A stretch of 64,000 nt of DNA from Tilletia caries (GCA_032718865.1 JALUTQ010000041.1:930001-994000), one strand, 5' to 3'; positions 20,623 to 33,736 are shown, numbered from the stretch's first letter. Notes: a model not told the origin generated them from the letters alone. Program-made: numbers and translations.

Positions 20623-21125
20623 TCTGTATTGACTTGGAAGAAGGATGGGAGGATGGTGGCAACCGCATTGATTTACGATTATATCTCGCCCTGCACGCTC
20701 ATACGCTCACCAAGCTCAACTGCTCAAATGGCAAAGCATCGGAAAGATCACGTTCTGTACTTTACTGCGTTTCGACTTTTAAGAGAGATATCTGATGATG
20801 GAAAGAGAAACAGGTAGGTGGGAAGAATGGGAGTTGTAGAAAGCGGGAGGACAAGGAAGCCACCATCCCACCCGCTGGAGGGAACCCCGACAAAAGCGAA
20901 GAGAAAAAACGAATCAAGGGAGAAGCCGATGAGAGCGCATGGGAATGAGGGGACCCCGTCATGCTCTGGCGACCCTGGAACGCAGGTAACCCATCATCGA
21001 CACCGAAGTCGAAGGCGGTGGCCAGATATTAGTTGCCTTGAAAAAGAGCGCGACGCACCATCCCCTCACAACCCCACACACCCCCATTCCCAATCCTCTC
21101 CTCAATACAGCAACTCTTCCAAAAG
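20623..21125. other. Intergenic region, J-protein promoter
   Basis: 503 bp between the CRM1 stop and the J-protein start. It presumably holds CRM1 3' UTR and J-protein promoter. No distinct element recognised. Confidence 0.4.
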
Positions 21126-24100
21126 TCACAGATCATCGTCCTCGATCTGCGAAGGCGGCAGCATACCCGGCACCCGCGCAGCCAGCTCCCGCTCCTGCGT
21201 CGCCTTCTGCGCCGCCTCTGCCTCCTTCTCCTCCAGGAACAGATCCGCATTGTCGTCCTCCGCACCGGCGACTTCTCGGCTTGTGATGAGGAAGTCCCGT
21301 AGGCCGAGCTTGTATGCGGTCAGGTCTTTCGACTGTGTGCACAGGCTTTCGACAAACTGGTCGATGTATTGACTGCAGTGATGTAATAGGTCAAGAAGGG
21401 ACCGGTCAGTATACATCAAGTCCCCATCGGTGAGGGAAGAAGGAGTTAATATGAAGGCACTCACGACTTCACGTGTGGGAAGGCGTTCTTCAGCAGATTG
21501 GCCGTGTATTGTCGAATGAAAATTCGGTTTGTCATAGCCGGATCTTGGACCGTTGCAGGGTCCCACAACGGCGCCTGCACTTGACCGCTCTCGATCAAGT
21601 CGTAGATCCTCGCCAGCACAAGAGATTGCATCTTGAATCCTGCAGCCCAGTTCGCATATAATGCAGTTGAGGTCAGCAACGCAACGTAATCGGCAGGAGC
21701 ATCCTAGCCTTGGAAGTTTGGGGTCAAGAAAAGGAATAACTCACCGCTCTTATGGTCGGTGTCCGTAAGCACAAAGAAGATGTCTTGAATGATGCTCAGC
21801 AGGTACTGCTGGTAAAACCCATTCTGCACCTCCAGCTCCGTCTGCGCAATGCTGTTGATCATCTCCAAGCAGATGTTCAGCCCAACATCCGCAATGTCCC
21901 GCATCGTGTGCTTGATCGCCCAGATGACCGAGTCCATCACCAGCTTGAACTTCTCGCTCGTGAGCGCCAGTAGGGCGACAAAGCACTGCGAGTTGATCGC
22001 CCGCACCAGCTTGAAGAACGCCGCCCGATGTTCCGGGTATTCGCTCATGTCTTGGTTGATCATGTTCAGCGTCGGCTCAAAGACGGCGTCGAGGATCGGG
22101 TGGATCTGGCTCATCAGCAAAGTGCCCATCCGATTGATGATTGCCGCCATAACATTCAGCACTTCCGCATCTCGTGCCGGTGGCACATTCCGGTTGTAGT
22201 CGCCCAAAATGGCCTCCAGCAGACCGGGAATGTACGTGGTGTTCACGTAATTGAGATCGTCCGTCCGCTTGACAAAGGTCTCGATCAACCTCAAAATCTC
22301 CTTCTTGACCGTTCGCAAGCCTCGCACGGCAGGCGTCCTTGTCGCGATCAGGCCATCGGTAGCGACGCGGTTGCTGATGATACCACTGACCGTGGTGTAC
22401 AGAGCAAACATGTCCAGGTAGATGCGGTTGATCTGAGGTAGGAAGTGTGGGCCGATGGACACACATGCCGCAACGTTTGTCTTGAGCACGTTTGAGAGCA
22501 TCTTGATCCGATCGTTGTCAGTGAGCACTTCGACGTTTTGCTTCGCTTGCTCCATCACTTGGTCCCACTGGAAGTACACATCCAAAAAAGTGATCAGAGT
22601 TCAGCTCCTCGATTCTCCCCAAATCTCGCAGCAAAAAGGATGCAACTCACCGCTCCATTCGGAATCTCCATCATATTCTTGATCAGCCGCTCCCGCGCTT
22701 GCTGTTGCGGCTGAGCCGCGATCATGTAACCCACAGCCTCGTAAAAGGTGTGTACCTGCAACGGAGTCAAGTCGTACGTGATCCGGTGCAAACTCCGCAA
22801 AATCTCGTCGACGAAAGGTTCTGATTCGCCCGACTGCAGTATCACAAAGTGCTTCTTGCACTTTTGCGCAATCTTGAGGAACGTGTCGCAGGCCATATCT
22901 TGTACACCTGTGTGAGTTGAAGAGTGGGAACAAAAACAGATAAAAAGTCAGCACACTACAACATCCACCATCGTACGCAGTAAGGCACAACTCACCCTCG
23001 TGAGTCTCGTGCATGAACTCAAAGTTCTTGTTCACCACCGTCTTCAAGAATCGCCAATGCGCCTTCAAGAAGCGCGGATATTGGCCAACGATGTACATAA
23101 TGTTCGACGCAACAACAGCCTTGTTGTCCTTGCCGCGCTTCATCTCGCAAAGACCGAGCAGATCCTTGATGACGATCACCAGGAATCGCTTCTCCGCGTC
23201 CTCCATCATGGCGCCGGAGATGGATCCGATCGCCCAGCAGAGCGTGTTCAGATTCGTCCAGGACCATTCTGTACCGTCGACCTGCAACGGAACAATCGTG
23301 AAGGAGATCAAAGTGTGAGTCATGCTTCTACAGCACGCCGTGAATAGTGTTTCTCAAGAGCCGGTCGAGCTCACCTGCTTCTGTAGCTTCTCCGTCATAA
23401 TGTTCTCCGTGTCGATCGTGTCCAGGTGCGTCAAGTAGACGAGCACCTCGCGCATGCTCTTGTACAGCACAATCGTGTCGCTCTCCTTCAGCTGTTCCCT
23501 CACAATCTCACCCTCGTCGTTCTCCACAATCAGCACCTATTCAAGAAGGGAATAACCAGGATGGGTGAGCGAAGAACAGCGCGTGTTATTTGAAAGGGGA
23601 GTAGACTCACCTCCTCTGGCTTCACCATGCGTTCAATCATGACCAAACGCAGGTTGGAGAGGATGTCCGCATAGATGTTTTTCCTCAGTGGCGAGGAACC
23701 GTTTCCCATACCCTGTCCTACCATTGAGTTTGACCCGCCATTTCCAAGGTTGAGGCCAAGAATTGGGTTCATGTCGGACATAGGCAGAGTCGACATCTCC
23801 TTGTACAACTGTTGTGTAGTGGGAACCAGTGGACAAAAATTGTCAGCGATCAAAAAAATAAGAATCTGGAGAAGGGGAGGTATCAAGATAACATACCTCG
23901 CTGACAAGCTTGGTCCAGTACTCGAGACAAATCTTGAAGATCTCTCTCTCGTTGACCTGGCTGACCTTGATGAGATACAAGTGCGCATTCAGGAGGAGGT
24001 CCTTGTTCTCGTCGTTCTCCACAAGTTTGAGGTGGTTCATGAAGAAGTTGGACAGGAAAATGGCGAGGTTGAGGACGAGCTCCTGGTCGGCATCTGCTGA

Positions 24101-25510
24101 CTCTTCGTAGGCTGCCGCAATATCTGGAGATCATGACATTGAAGTGGGTGTCAGCCGCAAATATACCAGAAAGCGGCAGATTACCGAACGGCCCGTGCTC
24201 ACCTGTTCCAGGGGGGATCATCCGGTTGACGACTGTCATGACCATGTTGAAGAGAACGACGAACTTCTGGTCATATTCTGGGCCGACCTGGAGGCCCGCG
24301 ATCTCTGCGAGACACTTCAACGTCACATTGCGGAACGTTGGGACCTCGAGGAACTGTGGAAGAGGGTAAGGGGGAGCGTATGTCAGCATGTTCAAAAGAT
24401 TCGCACATTACTTCGCGTGGGTGCGTTGGATTGCCACTACTCACGCGCCCAATCAGGGAATCAATGACCGAGGTCTCGAAGATGTAGCCGAGCGGGATCC
24501 AATTCAAGAAGCGGAGCATGGTTTCGAGGGTGGCCTTGACCAGACTAGGCTTATTCGCCTTGTCGAGAACTTCGGTACAGAGCTGGAAGACGTCGGAGAA
24601 CTCGCCGCACATCTGGTTCTTCAAGTGCTTTGTCTTGGCCTGGGTCATCTGCTCGGCGGAGAAGTCGAAGATTTCCTCGGAGAGCAGACGGAGGATGACC
24701 ATGTTGTTTTCGCAGAGAGAGATGGATGTGCGGGAGGAGCTGACGATCTCTGGGATGAAGCTGGGCCATTTGTCTGGCCATTCTTGCTTGAGGATCTGGA
24801 AGAGGAGAAGGAGTAGAGGGGGGGGGGGGGGGGGTGAGTGGTTACTGCGCCGGTTATTTGTACTCATTTTCCTTGGCGGATTGTAATGAGCTCACCGCAA
24901 TGAGAGTGGTGTCGAGCTTGTTGATGAGAGTCTTCTCCTTTTTGAGGCTATCCTCCTTTGAGGTGAGAGAGACGATGATTTCGACGATAAAATTGCGAAT
25001 GCCTGTGTGCGGAAAGAACTGTTCAGAAAACGACTGCGACTGGAGAGAGGGGCTGGCTTCGCAGAGGAACGTAACGTACCTAGCTGTTGATCTTGTGGCA
25101 ATGTCTTCCATCTTGTCGAAATGAGCTTATCGAGTATCTGAAGGGAGAGGTACTGAGTGGAGGAAAGATTAAAAATAAAAGCGTGAGCGTACAGGCGCAT
25201 AAGAGAAAGCAAAGGGGGGAAGCGGAACGTACTTTTGTCTGGGAGTTATCTGATGTGCTCAGAATGGTTGGAACGCGCTGCCATGCGTCTGGGTGCTCCT
25301 GGAACTGAGCCAGGACGGTTTGTGCCTGCTTCTGCTCAGCTCCAGTGGAGGCGAACATGACGGTGACGACGCGGTCAAGCACGCTGACATCGAGGTCGGT
25401 GGAGAAGTCGAGAATGGCCTGCGGGCGAGAAGGACAAGGGGTGAGATCGATAGAACAAGAGCAGTATGCAAAGAGAGAGAGAGAGAGAGAGCGCATGTAC
25501 TGACCTCCAT
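21126..25510 (-). CDS. crm1: Exportin-1 (CRM1/XPO1)
   Basis: Fourteen exons (25510-25505, 25418-25233, 25152-25080, 25002-24896, 24795-24445, 24353-24203, 24123-23897, 23808-23611, 23536-23375, 23281-22996, 22907-22651, 22567-21745, 21639-21465, 21372-21126) give 1082 residues, matching the usual 1070-1085. The first exon is only ATGGAG. The karyopherin N-terminus ([20 protein letters not shown]), the XPO1 domain ([18 protein letters not shown]) and the C-terminal HEAT region with an acidic end (EDDDL) are all present. The nuclear-export-signal groove motif [17 protein letters not shown] is conserved, including the Cys targeted by leptomycin B. CRM1 exports NES-bearing proteins with RanGTP through the nuclear pore. 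It diverges from PHO81. No frameshift seen; an intron holds a 17-G run at 24818-24834. Confidence 0.95.
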
Positions 25511-26278
25511 GGTGTCGAGTGGCGCAAGGGTGGATGCGATGGGAATCTGGAGCTGGGAAAGCGGCGGACGCGCGTCTCGGTCACGTCAGGGCGAGACTGG
25601 GGACGCTGGGTGCGGATGTGTCTTGACACTGTCCTTCTTCGGCGCTGGGCTTTCGATGGGCCAGAGATGCGCGCACTGGGCAACAACTCGAGCGCGTGGA
25701 TCGGGGGGCGAGCTACGGACGGGGAAAAGCGGCAGCAGCGGGCGACGCGCAGCACACACACAGAGAGAGTCGAGGGCGCGCGGGCTGGGAGAGAGAGCAG
25801 CGGAGGAGCGTCGCGTGTCGCGTGTGTTGTTGTTGTTGTTGAAGTCAGTCAGTCAGTCAGTCAGTCACTTGCTCAGTCAGTCCAAAGCGCGAAAGGCGTG
25901 TGCGCGCATCCAGCTTGACTTTTGGGTGAGCGAGTGAGTGAGTGAGCGAGTGAGCGAGTGGTGAAGCGGCAAAACACGTGGCCATGAGCTTGTCACGTGA
26001 CGCCGGCCTGCGGGAGTTGGCAGCAGCGTCCAGGCAGCGCACGTGGCAGCTTCCCAAGCGCGCATTTCACGCACAACCCCCGCTAGCAGCCGTGACTGCG
26101 AGCACCTCGACTTTCGACCCTGTCCTTGCCGCCGTCCTCGTCGTCGTCCTCGCCATCGCCGCCGTCGTCCGCGCCCGCGTCCCCGAATTTTTCCGCTGCG
26201 GAATCTCACGCGCACGTCCTCAACGACAAGGTCCCTAAACATCGGCCCCATCCAACCCCTGTCCGACGCTTGCCCAGC
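25511..26278. promoter_or_regulatory. Divergent CRM1/PHO81 promoter with three CACGTG boxes
   Basis: 768 bp between divergent starts. CACGTG occurs at 25975-25980, 25994-25999 and 26040-26045, within 305 bp of the PHO81 ATG. In yeast, Pho4 binds CACGTG and controls PHO81, so similar control is plausible here. Short tandem words GAGT and CAGT (about 25838-25960) lie on the CRM1 side. Confidence 0.55.
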
Positions 26279-29200
26279 ATGAAGGTGAGCGACAGCCAGC
26301 CCAGAAATAAATACAGCATGTATGCTCACATATTTCTCTCTGTGTGTCTCATCCGAACTCTCTGCGCAGTTCGGGAAACACCTGGCCTCGCAGCAGATAT
26401 CAGGCTGGGCTCCTTACTACATCGACTACAAGGGACTTAAAAAGGTGCGCATGACTGAGCCCTACCGCCCGGCCTCTTCTTCTCAGTAACTCCCTTTTGA
26501 CCTTCGCTTTCTCCCCTTCAGATCATCAACTCCCTCGAGAAGGGTCGTCTGGCCGATGCTGCTCTACTCGCGACCGGCGTGCGGCCAGACTCCGGATCGA
26601 TCCCGTCCTCCAGTCCGGCCTTCTCCTCCGCCCTCAATAGCGGCATCCTAGCACCCACCACCGACGTCGCTGCACAGGGCATGATCGCAGCGGGAGAAGT
26701 TGGCGCATCCTCTGCTTCCATCTCACCCCAAAGCCCATATTCGATCGGCATGCCCACCGCCGCTGCCCAAATCCTGCCCGAAGAGTCAGGCAGCGACGAA
26801 CTCAAAACACATCGCGCTCTCTTCTTCTGGAAGCTAGAGCGAGAACTCGAAAAGGTGTGTTACCCTCGCTTCCTCTCCCATCCGCACACTTTTGCAAAAA
26901 AAAAAAAAAAAATCAGTCCTCCCCTGCATGCATGCATTTCTCTGACACACACAGCTCGCATTCCCCACTAGATCAACACCTTCTACCTACAAAAAGAGGC
27001 GGAACTCAAGAAGCGCCTTCAAAATCTTCTCTACAAGCGTCAAGGCATCGAATGCCGCGTCGCCGCACATCCACCACAGTCGGCCTCCACCAATGGCCTC
27101 CCCCCCGATGCTAATGCTCTCAGTCCAAATCCAGCCACACGGGTCATCCGACGCATTAGCAAAGACAGTCCCAGCTTCATCGCGCTATATGAGGGATTTC
27201 GCTACTCGGAAAAGGACCTGAGCAAACTTCAAGTGAGTTAACACCTTGAAAGGCATCAGTTCCTTTCGCTCCTGACCGATGTTCTTCCATCCGGCTGCCA
27301 CAGCAATTCATCGAGCTAAATGCCACCGGTTTCCGCAAGATTCTCAAAAAGTGGGACAAGCGATCGAAGAGTCAGACAAAAGAGCTCTACCTGGCGCGGC
27401 AAGTTGAAGTTCAGCGTGAGTAATCCTGCACTTCAGAAGGACCACTTTTGAATTCGCATTTTTACAAATGCTCATCTTCGACTGCGCCGTCCCTCTGCAG
27501 CATGTTTCAACCGAGAGTTCATCGCAGAAATGTCCGACGTCGCCGCACAGAATCTTCTCGAGCTCGAAAACATCTCCGAGTCCGACGGCAGCAGTCGCTT
27601 GCCCTTCTCCTTCGCCTCCCGTACCGGCCCCAATGGATTTGCAGAGCACGGCGGCCTCAACGGCTTCGCTGCCCATCCCGACACCATCTCCGCAGAGAAG
27701 CGTCTCGACTTTGCCGCCGCTCGCGAACTCGACCTCGACACGCTCTCCGACCTCGAAAAGCATCTCTCCACCTGTCTCGAAAATGGCCGGGTCGAGCAGG
27801 CCCACTCCATGATTCGCGCTGCGCTTTCGAGCGAAGACCAGGTCTCGGTCTCTCGTATCGTCTGGCGGGCCTTGCTCGAGGTTCCCGATGAGCGAGCACA
27901 GCACGCGCTCGAAGCTGAGATCCCAGATTACAGCTTTGTCGACGACATTAACCTCAGAACGTGTCTGCACGAAGCCGCGCTCGCCGGAAGTCTGATCCTC
28001 GTCCGCGCCTGTGTCGAGCGAGGAAACGTAGATGTGGGCCGGCGGGACGTCTACGGGCGGACTCCGCTCTCGTGCGCCGCGCTGTGCGGCCATGCGGAGA
28101 TCTGCACTTACCTGCTTCAGCAGCCCACGCCCGCCGCCGACCCCAACACAGTCGACCTCGACGGCTTCTCGCCCCTCGTCCTGGCTGTCATGGCCGGCCG
28201 GGTCTACGTCGTTGAGATTCTGCTCGCATGCAACGTCGCTGTCGACAGTCGCGAGCCTGCCGACCTGAACCCGCTCTGTCTCGCCGCGAAGGGTGGACAC
28301 GTCGCCATTACAAATCTTCTCCTTGGGCGCGGTGCCAAGATCGTTCCCAATGCGGAGGGGCTGACTCCGCAGGCACTTGCGGCGAGGGACGGACATCTTG
28401 AGGTGCTTCGCCTCGTGTGCGATGCGGGGGCCGATGTTAATGTGAGGGAGAAGGGGTCGTTGTGGACGCCTCTCTTCTTCGCTGCGGAGGCTGGTCATGC
28501 GGAGTGTGTTCGCTTGCTCTTGGGCCGCGGGGCGGATGTGAACGCCAAGGACGAGAAGGCCCGCACACCAGCATTCTACGCGGCATGGAATGGCCGGGTC
28601 GATTGCTTGTTGAAGCTTCTTGAGGCTTCGGGACAGGGTCCCAGCGCGCCGAGCTCGCAGGCTTCGTCAGTTGCGCACTCCTTGCCTACCGGTCTAGCAC
28701 GAGAAGCGCGGAGACCGAGCGGAGTGTCCCTGCGGAGGGCCGAACGGGAGAGGGAGAGGGATGCACAGGCTGCTCTGCGGGAGAAGGAGCGCAGCCAGAG
28801 GGATCCGGACAGCATGACGGGTGTCGAGACGGACAGCAGCAACGAGGTCTCACCGGCCTTCAGAAAACGGAGTCGAATTACCTACGGTGACCCTAGCCGA
28901 CCGGCCGAGATAGACGATACCGACATGTCGACTCTCAACGGGGAAGGTACCCTACGGGCCGCCGCTCCGGATCTGGACGACCTGGACGACATGGGCGAGA
29001 TTGACATGATACCAAGTCTGAGCCTGCCCCCGCCCGTCATCCCCTTCCGCACCTACGGACACAACTACCTGGACAAACGGGCGCTGGTGAGCGTAAGTCT
29101 GACGAACTCGAGCGTGAAGCTGTACAAGCACGAGGATCCAAACCGGCCCGAACAGTTCAGCACGAGCAGTCTCAAGCTCGTGATGACGAGTCGGCCGGAC

Positions 29201-30930
29201 GAGAGCGCGCTCTCGATCCCGAGCAACATTGTCCTTCCGCTCGCGGACGAGCGGGAAGTCTTCAGTTTCCAGGTCGACAGTCTGGATCGGTTCTCGATCG
29301 AGTGGGAGCTCATGCCGACCTTTGGCTCCAAGGTGATCGGTAAAGGCGTCGCGCTCTCCTCTTCCTTCGAGGGCATGAAGGACCGCAAACGCTTCGTGCT
29401 GCCCCTCCAAGACGTCTATCTCAAAGTCGTCGGCGAGGTCAGTTTCGAGCTTGACTTCGTGAAACCGTTCGACAGTGTCCAGCTTGAGATTGGGGGGCGG
29501 GTGGAGACGTATTGGAAGAGTATGTTGCCCAGTCCCGCACAGGGGGCCGCGGGTCATCGGATGACGCCCACGAGTGGAGGGGCGGGCGTGTCTGGTGGCA
29601 CGAATGGTGGGCCCGGCTCTGACTTTGGTTCGCCCTCCAGCGTCCCGCCGCTCTCGGCACTGAGCTCAACCGCTCCCTCCATCAGCGCTTCGCAAAGCCA
29701 ATCTCAAAGCCAGGCGCCATCTCTGAGCGGCGGCGGTCTTGGTGGCGGTGGCGGTAGTGGCAGTGTCGTCGGTGGAAGTGGCGCCGGCGCATCAGCGGCA
29801 AATGACCGACAAGCGTCCTTCATCATGGGCTCCTCGCTCTCGGGCGAGTACCTGCTCGTGAAGATCCAAGTGACGAGCGACGGCGTGGCTGTCGTGCATG
29901 AGTTACCGACTTTACCTGTGCCTGGGCTGGACGTGTATGTGGGTGGCGTGAGCTCGGGGCAGTTCATGAGTCTGGCGCAGAGCTCGAATAAGCTGTTGGA
30001 GGTCGTTGAGGGGGAGCAGAGGAGAAGGATGACGTTGGCAGAGTGGCGGACTGCGTTGAGGGGCCGGATGACGACACTGCAGGCCTTGCTCGAGGTGAGT
30101 TTGGCTTTCCAAGCCCGATTCGCCATATCTTGCACGCTCTATGGATGGCTAAATGCAGGCCAAAATCTCTCTCAACCCTACAGATGCTGCCCGTGACGAT
30201 TGGGATCGACTTGGAGATCCTCTATCCGTCCAGTACGGACGTGCGGGACAATCCTGTGCTGCCGAAGATGGAAGTCAACCAGTTTGTCGATGCCATCTTG
30301 CACACGGTGTACGATGCTGGGGCGGCGCATCGCGAACAGAGCCGCAAGGTTCTGTTCAGTAGCCGGAGTCCGACGGTGTGCACGGCGTTGAACTGGAAGC
30401 AGCCCAATTGTGAGTCATTGCTGTGAAGCCTCTGCTGTTGCAAGATAGTTTTCTTTTGCTCATCCTCTCTTTCTTGGACTTTTCTGCCAGACGCCGTCTT
30501 CTTTGCGTCTGACTGTGGTATCTCGCTTGCGGAGAGCAGCCAGGGCGTGCTTGCGCCGTCGACGCGGAAAGAAGTCGACCCGCGACGGCAGAGCGTGGCT
30601 GAGGCTGTCCGGTTTGCGAAGAATAACAATCTGATGGGCATCATGGCGGATGCGTTGTTACTTGTGAGTGTCTTCATCTCAGTACACAAGGGTTTCTTTG
30701 CTCGTACAGTCAGCGGAAGCGGAAGGGGTGCTGAACACTCGGCATTTTTGTTCTTCTGGTCCGGCCCCCTCCAGTCCAATGCGCCACAACTTGTGATGAG
30801 CGTCAAAGCCGCAGGTCTGCTCCTGATCACGACAGGGGCGTCGACGTTTGACTTCCCCGGTGCAGAGGAGATCCCGACCGAGCAAGATGTGGATGGAGCG
30901 CTGTACGACGGTTTGGTCGCGTTGCCCTAG
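26279..30930 (+). CDS. PHO81: PHO81-like SPX-ankyrin-GDPD-type phosphate regulator
   Basis: Nine exons (26279-26284, 26370-26444, 26522-26854, 26972-27232, 27304-27415, 27501-30094, 30184-30409, 30491-30663, 30775-30930) join in frame into 1311 residues. Order: an SPX domain (MKFGKHLASQQISGWAPYYI, FRKILKKWDKRSK), ankyrin repeats from about residue 410 to 640 (for example DVYGRTPLSCAALCGHAEIC, GADVNVREKGSLWTPLFFAA), a C2-like or linker beta region, Ser/Gly-rich insert, and a C-terminal degenerate glycerophosphodiesterase-like region (GIDLEILYPS, FFASDCGIS). This is the architecture of Pho81/NUC-2, the cyclin-kinase inhibitor of the phosphate starvation pathway; inositol pyrophosphate sensing by SPX is known for the family. 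Yeast Pho81 is 1178 residues. The 2.6 kb central exon is uninterrupted. Confidence 0.92.
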
Positions 30931-31574
30931 ACCTTCTCCTGCCTCTCTCTTGATCTCCCTTTACTTTGGCCCCACCAAACCCCGTCAGTCTATACGCCAC
31001 CTCCCTCGAGTATCCTCTTTCTGGACCCGAGCCTTCTCCTGGCTTCGGGTCCTGGGGATGCTTGCTGTACCATACACCCACCCACCATCTTTCAAGCTGC
31101 GCGGAGGCGGAACGACGCAAAGCACGGGCCGGCGTTGCTTCGCGACAAATCGAAGCGAGAGATCCGACTGGCCTCGACTGGATGTGCCTGCCACTCAGGT
31201 CGTCCTTGTCGTCATCATGCTCCAACCTCCCGCAAGTAATTCTTCCTCTTCCTCTTCCTCTTCCCCTCCCTGCTCTTCCCTCTCCACCCTTTGGACGATA
31301 AATGCGATTTTTTGCTGTGGGCCTCCTCGCCTCCTCCCTTCTTCTTCCCCCCTGGGTCTCCTCTCTACTTCCCAAACTGTCTCCAAAACAAATGTGGATT
31401 CTGCTATCCTTTTTCCTCACACTCAGAGTAGGCTTGCTTCTGAACTTTCCGGGAAGCTGGTGTTCTTCGTGGTTGTTACTTGTGCGTGCGAGATTGGAGG
31501 AGTGTTATGGTACAGAATCGTGCCCAGAGTTTGGGACCTGGGTGGACGATCGAAACTAGAACGGAGCGAGAAAA
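30931..31574. other. Convergent 3' flanks
   Basis: Between the ends of PHO81 (plus) and the BuGZ-like gene (minus). CT-rich; no gene or repeat recognised. Confidence 0.4.
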
Positions 31575-32361
31575 CTACCGGCGGAAGCCAGGAGGCGGCA
31601 TACCGAACGGAGGCGGAGGACCCGAGCGGAACAATCCCGGTGGGACGCCCAAAGCAGCGGCAGCCTCCGGCGGCGGCGCCTGACCGCGCATCAAGGCCTT
31701 ATGCGCCTCGAGTTGCATCCGCAATGTCTCCCTCGGAATGACGACGCTCTCCGGCCGGAAGCGCTTGTTCGCACCATCCGCTGCGGCTGCGGCTGCAGCT
31801 GCCGCGCTGGCACTTCCCTTCCGTGCGCGCCATTCTTCGAGGTCGCGCTCGGGAATGCCGGTCATGCCGAAGATTTCGACATCGAAGGTGTCCCGGCCGG
31901 GCAGGGTGTTCGTGAGTCTGTAAAGCAAGGCAAGAAAGGAAATGAGAGGGTGAGGCAGGCTATGGATGGCATGGATGGTATGCATGCGCACCTGTCTGGC
32001 TCGAGCTTGTGGACCTGTGTGATGTGGACGGCGAGACCGCCTGCGGTGTTGAGTCTGCGCGGGCAGTGTGGACACCGGTAGTGCTTCGCTTTCTGGTGCT
32101 GGAGCAGGACTGCGCAGAATAAAGAGAAGTCGTCAATGGCCATACATACTTGTGCTGAGCACGACAGTTCAGGGCCAGCACTGAGCGCGTGCTCACCTTT
32201 CTCATCCTCGAACTCGCGGCTGTTCGGACGAGGGAGGGGGAAAGGCAGTCAGCGCAGGGACGCACTTGCACACGCGCGTAGGAAGACGAGACGCCCGCTG
32301 TGACTCACTCGCAATACCAGCACCAGGCCTCGTTCGCTGGCTGTCTCTTCCGCTTTCCCAT
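31575..32361 (-). CDS. BuGZ/ZNF207-like zinc-finger protein
   Basis: Four exons (32361-32309, 32219-32197, 32109-31992, 31917-31575) give 178 residues. The start MGKRKRQPANEAWCWYCE and the two C2H2 fingers (CWYCDREFEDEKVLLQHQ..H and CPHCPRRLNTAGGLAVHI..H) are diagnostic, followed by NTLPGRDTFDVEIFGMTGIP, a word typical of the family. Exon 2 is only 23 nt. The tail is Ala- and Pro/Gly-rich with PPPFGMPPPGFRR. In animals BuGZ binds Bub3 through a GLEBS motif and acts on kinetochores and splicing; no GLEBS motif is visible in this short homologue, so the Bub3 role is not supported. Divergent from ribosomal protein P1 with a 412-bp shared promoter. Confidence 0.88.
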
Positions 32362-32773
32362 GACGCTGTCGACTTTCCCAGACGCGCTTCTGTTGCCAGA
32401 TCCCAGGCGCGTTCAGCACGACGAGCGTCTTGTTCGATGCTGGGAAGCTCGTCCATGCGTGTTCCGGTGTTTTCCGGCTCGAGCTGAGCTTCACGGACGA
32501 GTTCCGGGGTCGAACCGTCGAACCGCCGGATGTGTTGAGCGGTTATCCATCGGTATCGCAAGCCGTGAGAAATTCTGTGGCAGCGACGAGACTTCTGTCA
32601 GCCAGACTCTCTCCCGATCCAGAGTCTGACCGTGCGGAGTGCAGCACGTGACTTCCTTTCTGTCCTCCCTTCCTTCCCGGTCCCCCCTCCGCCAAAATCC
32701 AGCTCTGCTCTGCCCAGCATCGACTCCCACCACATCACGCTTCAAGGTTCACGAACACCCACAGCAAGACACA
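32362..32773. promoter_or_regulatory. Divergent BuGZ/RPP1 promoter
   Basis: 412 bp between divergent starts. CT-rich (for example 32651-32690) near the ribosomal protein start, as usual for fungal ribosomal-protein genes. No TATA box was recognised. Confidence 0.4.
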
Positions 32774-33736
32774 ATGGCCTCTCCTGAGTGAGTATACACG
32801 CGCACTTGCAGCAGTCCTCCTCCCACCCCTGTCGGCAACGCGGGCCCGGCGGACAGCAGCACGGCAGCACTGCAGCGGATGGGACGGTGTGTTAAACCTT
32901 CGGCAGGCGGATCACGGCCGGAGGCAGGAGGTGGTACGCATGCAGACATCGGCGCAGACATTGCAGCAAGATGCGGAGGAATGCGCAGGGTGGATACAAC
33001 GGGCGCTGGAGTGCAATGCTGTGCTGATGTCGATGCGTCATGCGGGACGCGGCAAAGTGGACTGGTGCTCGCTGTGGATCTCAACTCCTGGGACGAGGCA
33101 GTTTGGATCCGCTCGCCAGCGCGTGGTAACGCGACGCCAACGGGCATAGGGAGACACCCTTGCTGGGCTACTCACCCCCTCCAACTTCCCATTCACATAC
33201 GCGCATACATATCCGATTCTAACCCCCCCTCCCTCTGATTCCCTTTCCTTCCCCAAACAGTCTCTCAGCAACTTACGCCGCCCTCATCCTCGCCGACGAG
33301 GGGCAGGAAGTCACCGCCGACAAGCTCAACGCCCTCCTTACCGCCGCCGGTGTGCAAGTGCAACCCATCTGGGCCACCCTGCTCGCCAAGGCGCTCGCAG
33401 ACAAGGACGTCAAGTCCCTCTTGACCAACGTTGGTGGTGGATCCGGGCCGGCTGTCTCTGTTTCTGCGGCACCGGCTGCTGGTGGTGCCGCTCCCGAGGC
33501 TGCCAAGGAGGAGGAGAAGAAGGAGGAGGAGAAGGAGGAGGTGAGTTTCTCCTTTCTCGATATCGGGCTGTACCTATTGGTACGGCGCCCACTCCACAAT
33601 AGCTTTCTGACCAGTTTCTTCCGTTCTCATCTCTCCCCACAATCCCCCCCTTTCACGCGTTCTCGTCTGTCCATCCGACCTCTCATTCGCAACTTCACAG
33701 TCCGACGACGACATGGGCTTCGGTCTCTTCGACTGA
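32774..33736 (+). CDS. RPP1: 60S acidic ribosomal protein P1
   Basis: Exons 32774-32787, 33261-33540 and 33701-33736 join into 109 residues. The N-terminal dimerisation helices ([40 protein letters not shown]), the Ala/Gly hinge, the Lys/Glu segment and the invariant C-terminus [11 protein letters not shown] are all present; the last is encoded by its own exon. P1 forms the ribosomal stalk with P0 and P2 and recruits translation GTPases. Length matches the 105-112 usual for the family. The first intron, 473 nt, is far longer than the others in this window; I looked for snoRNA boxes in it and saw no convincing pair. Confidence 0.95.

Noticed and set aside
32788..33260. snoRNA inside the long first intron of the P1 gene
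   Set aside because: No convincing paired C/D or H/ACA boxes with terminal stems were found.
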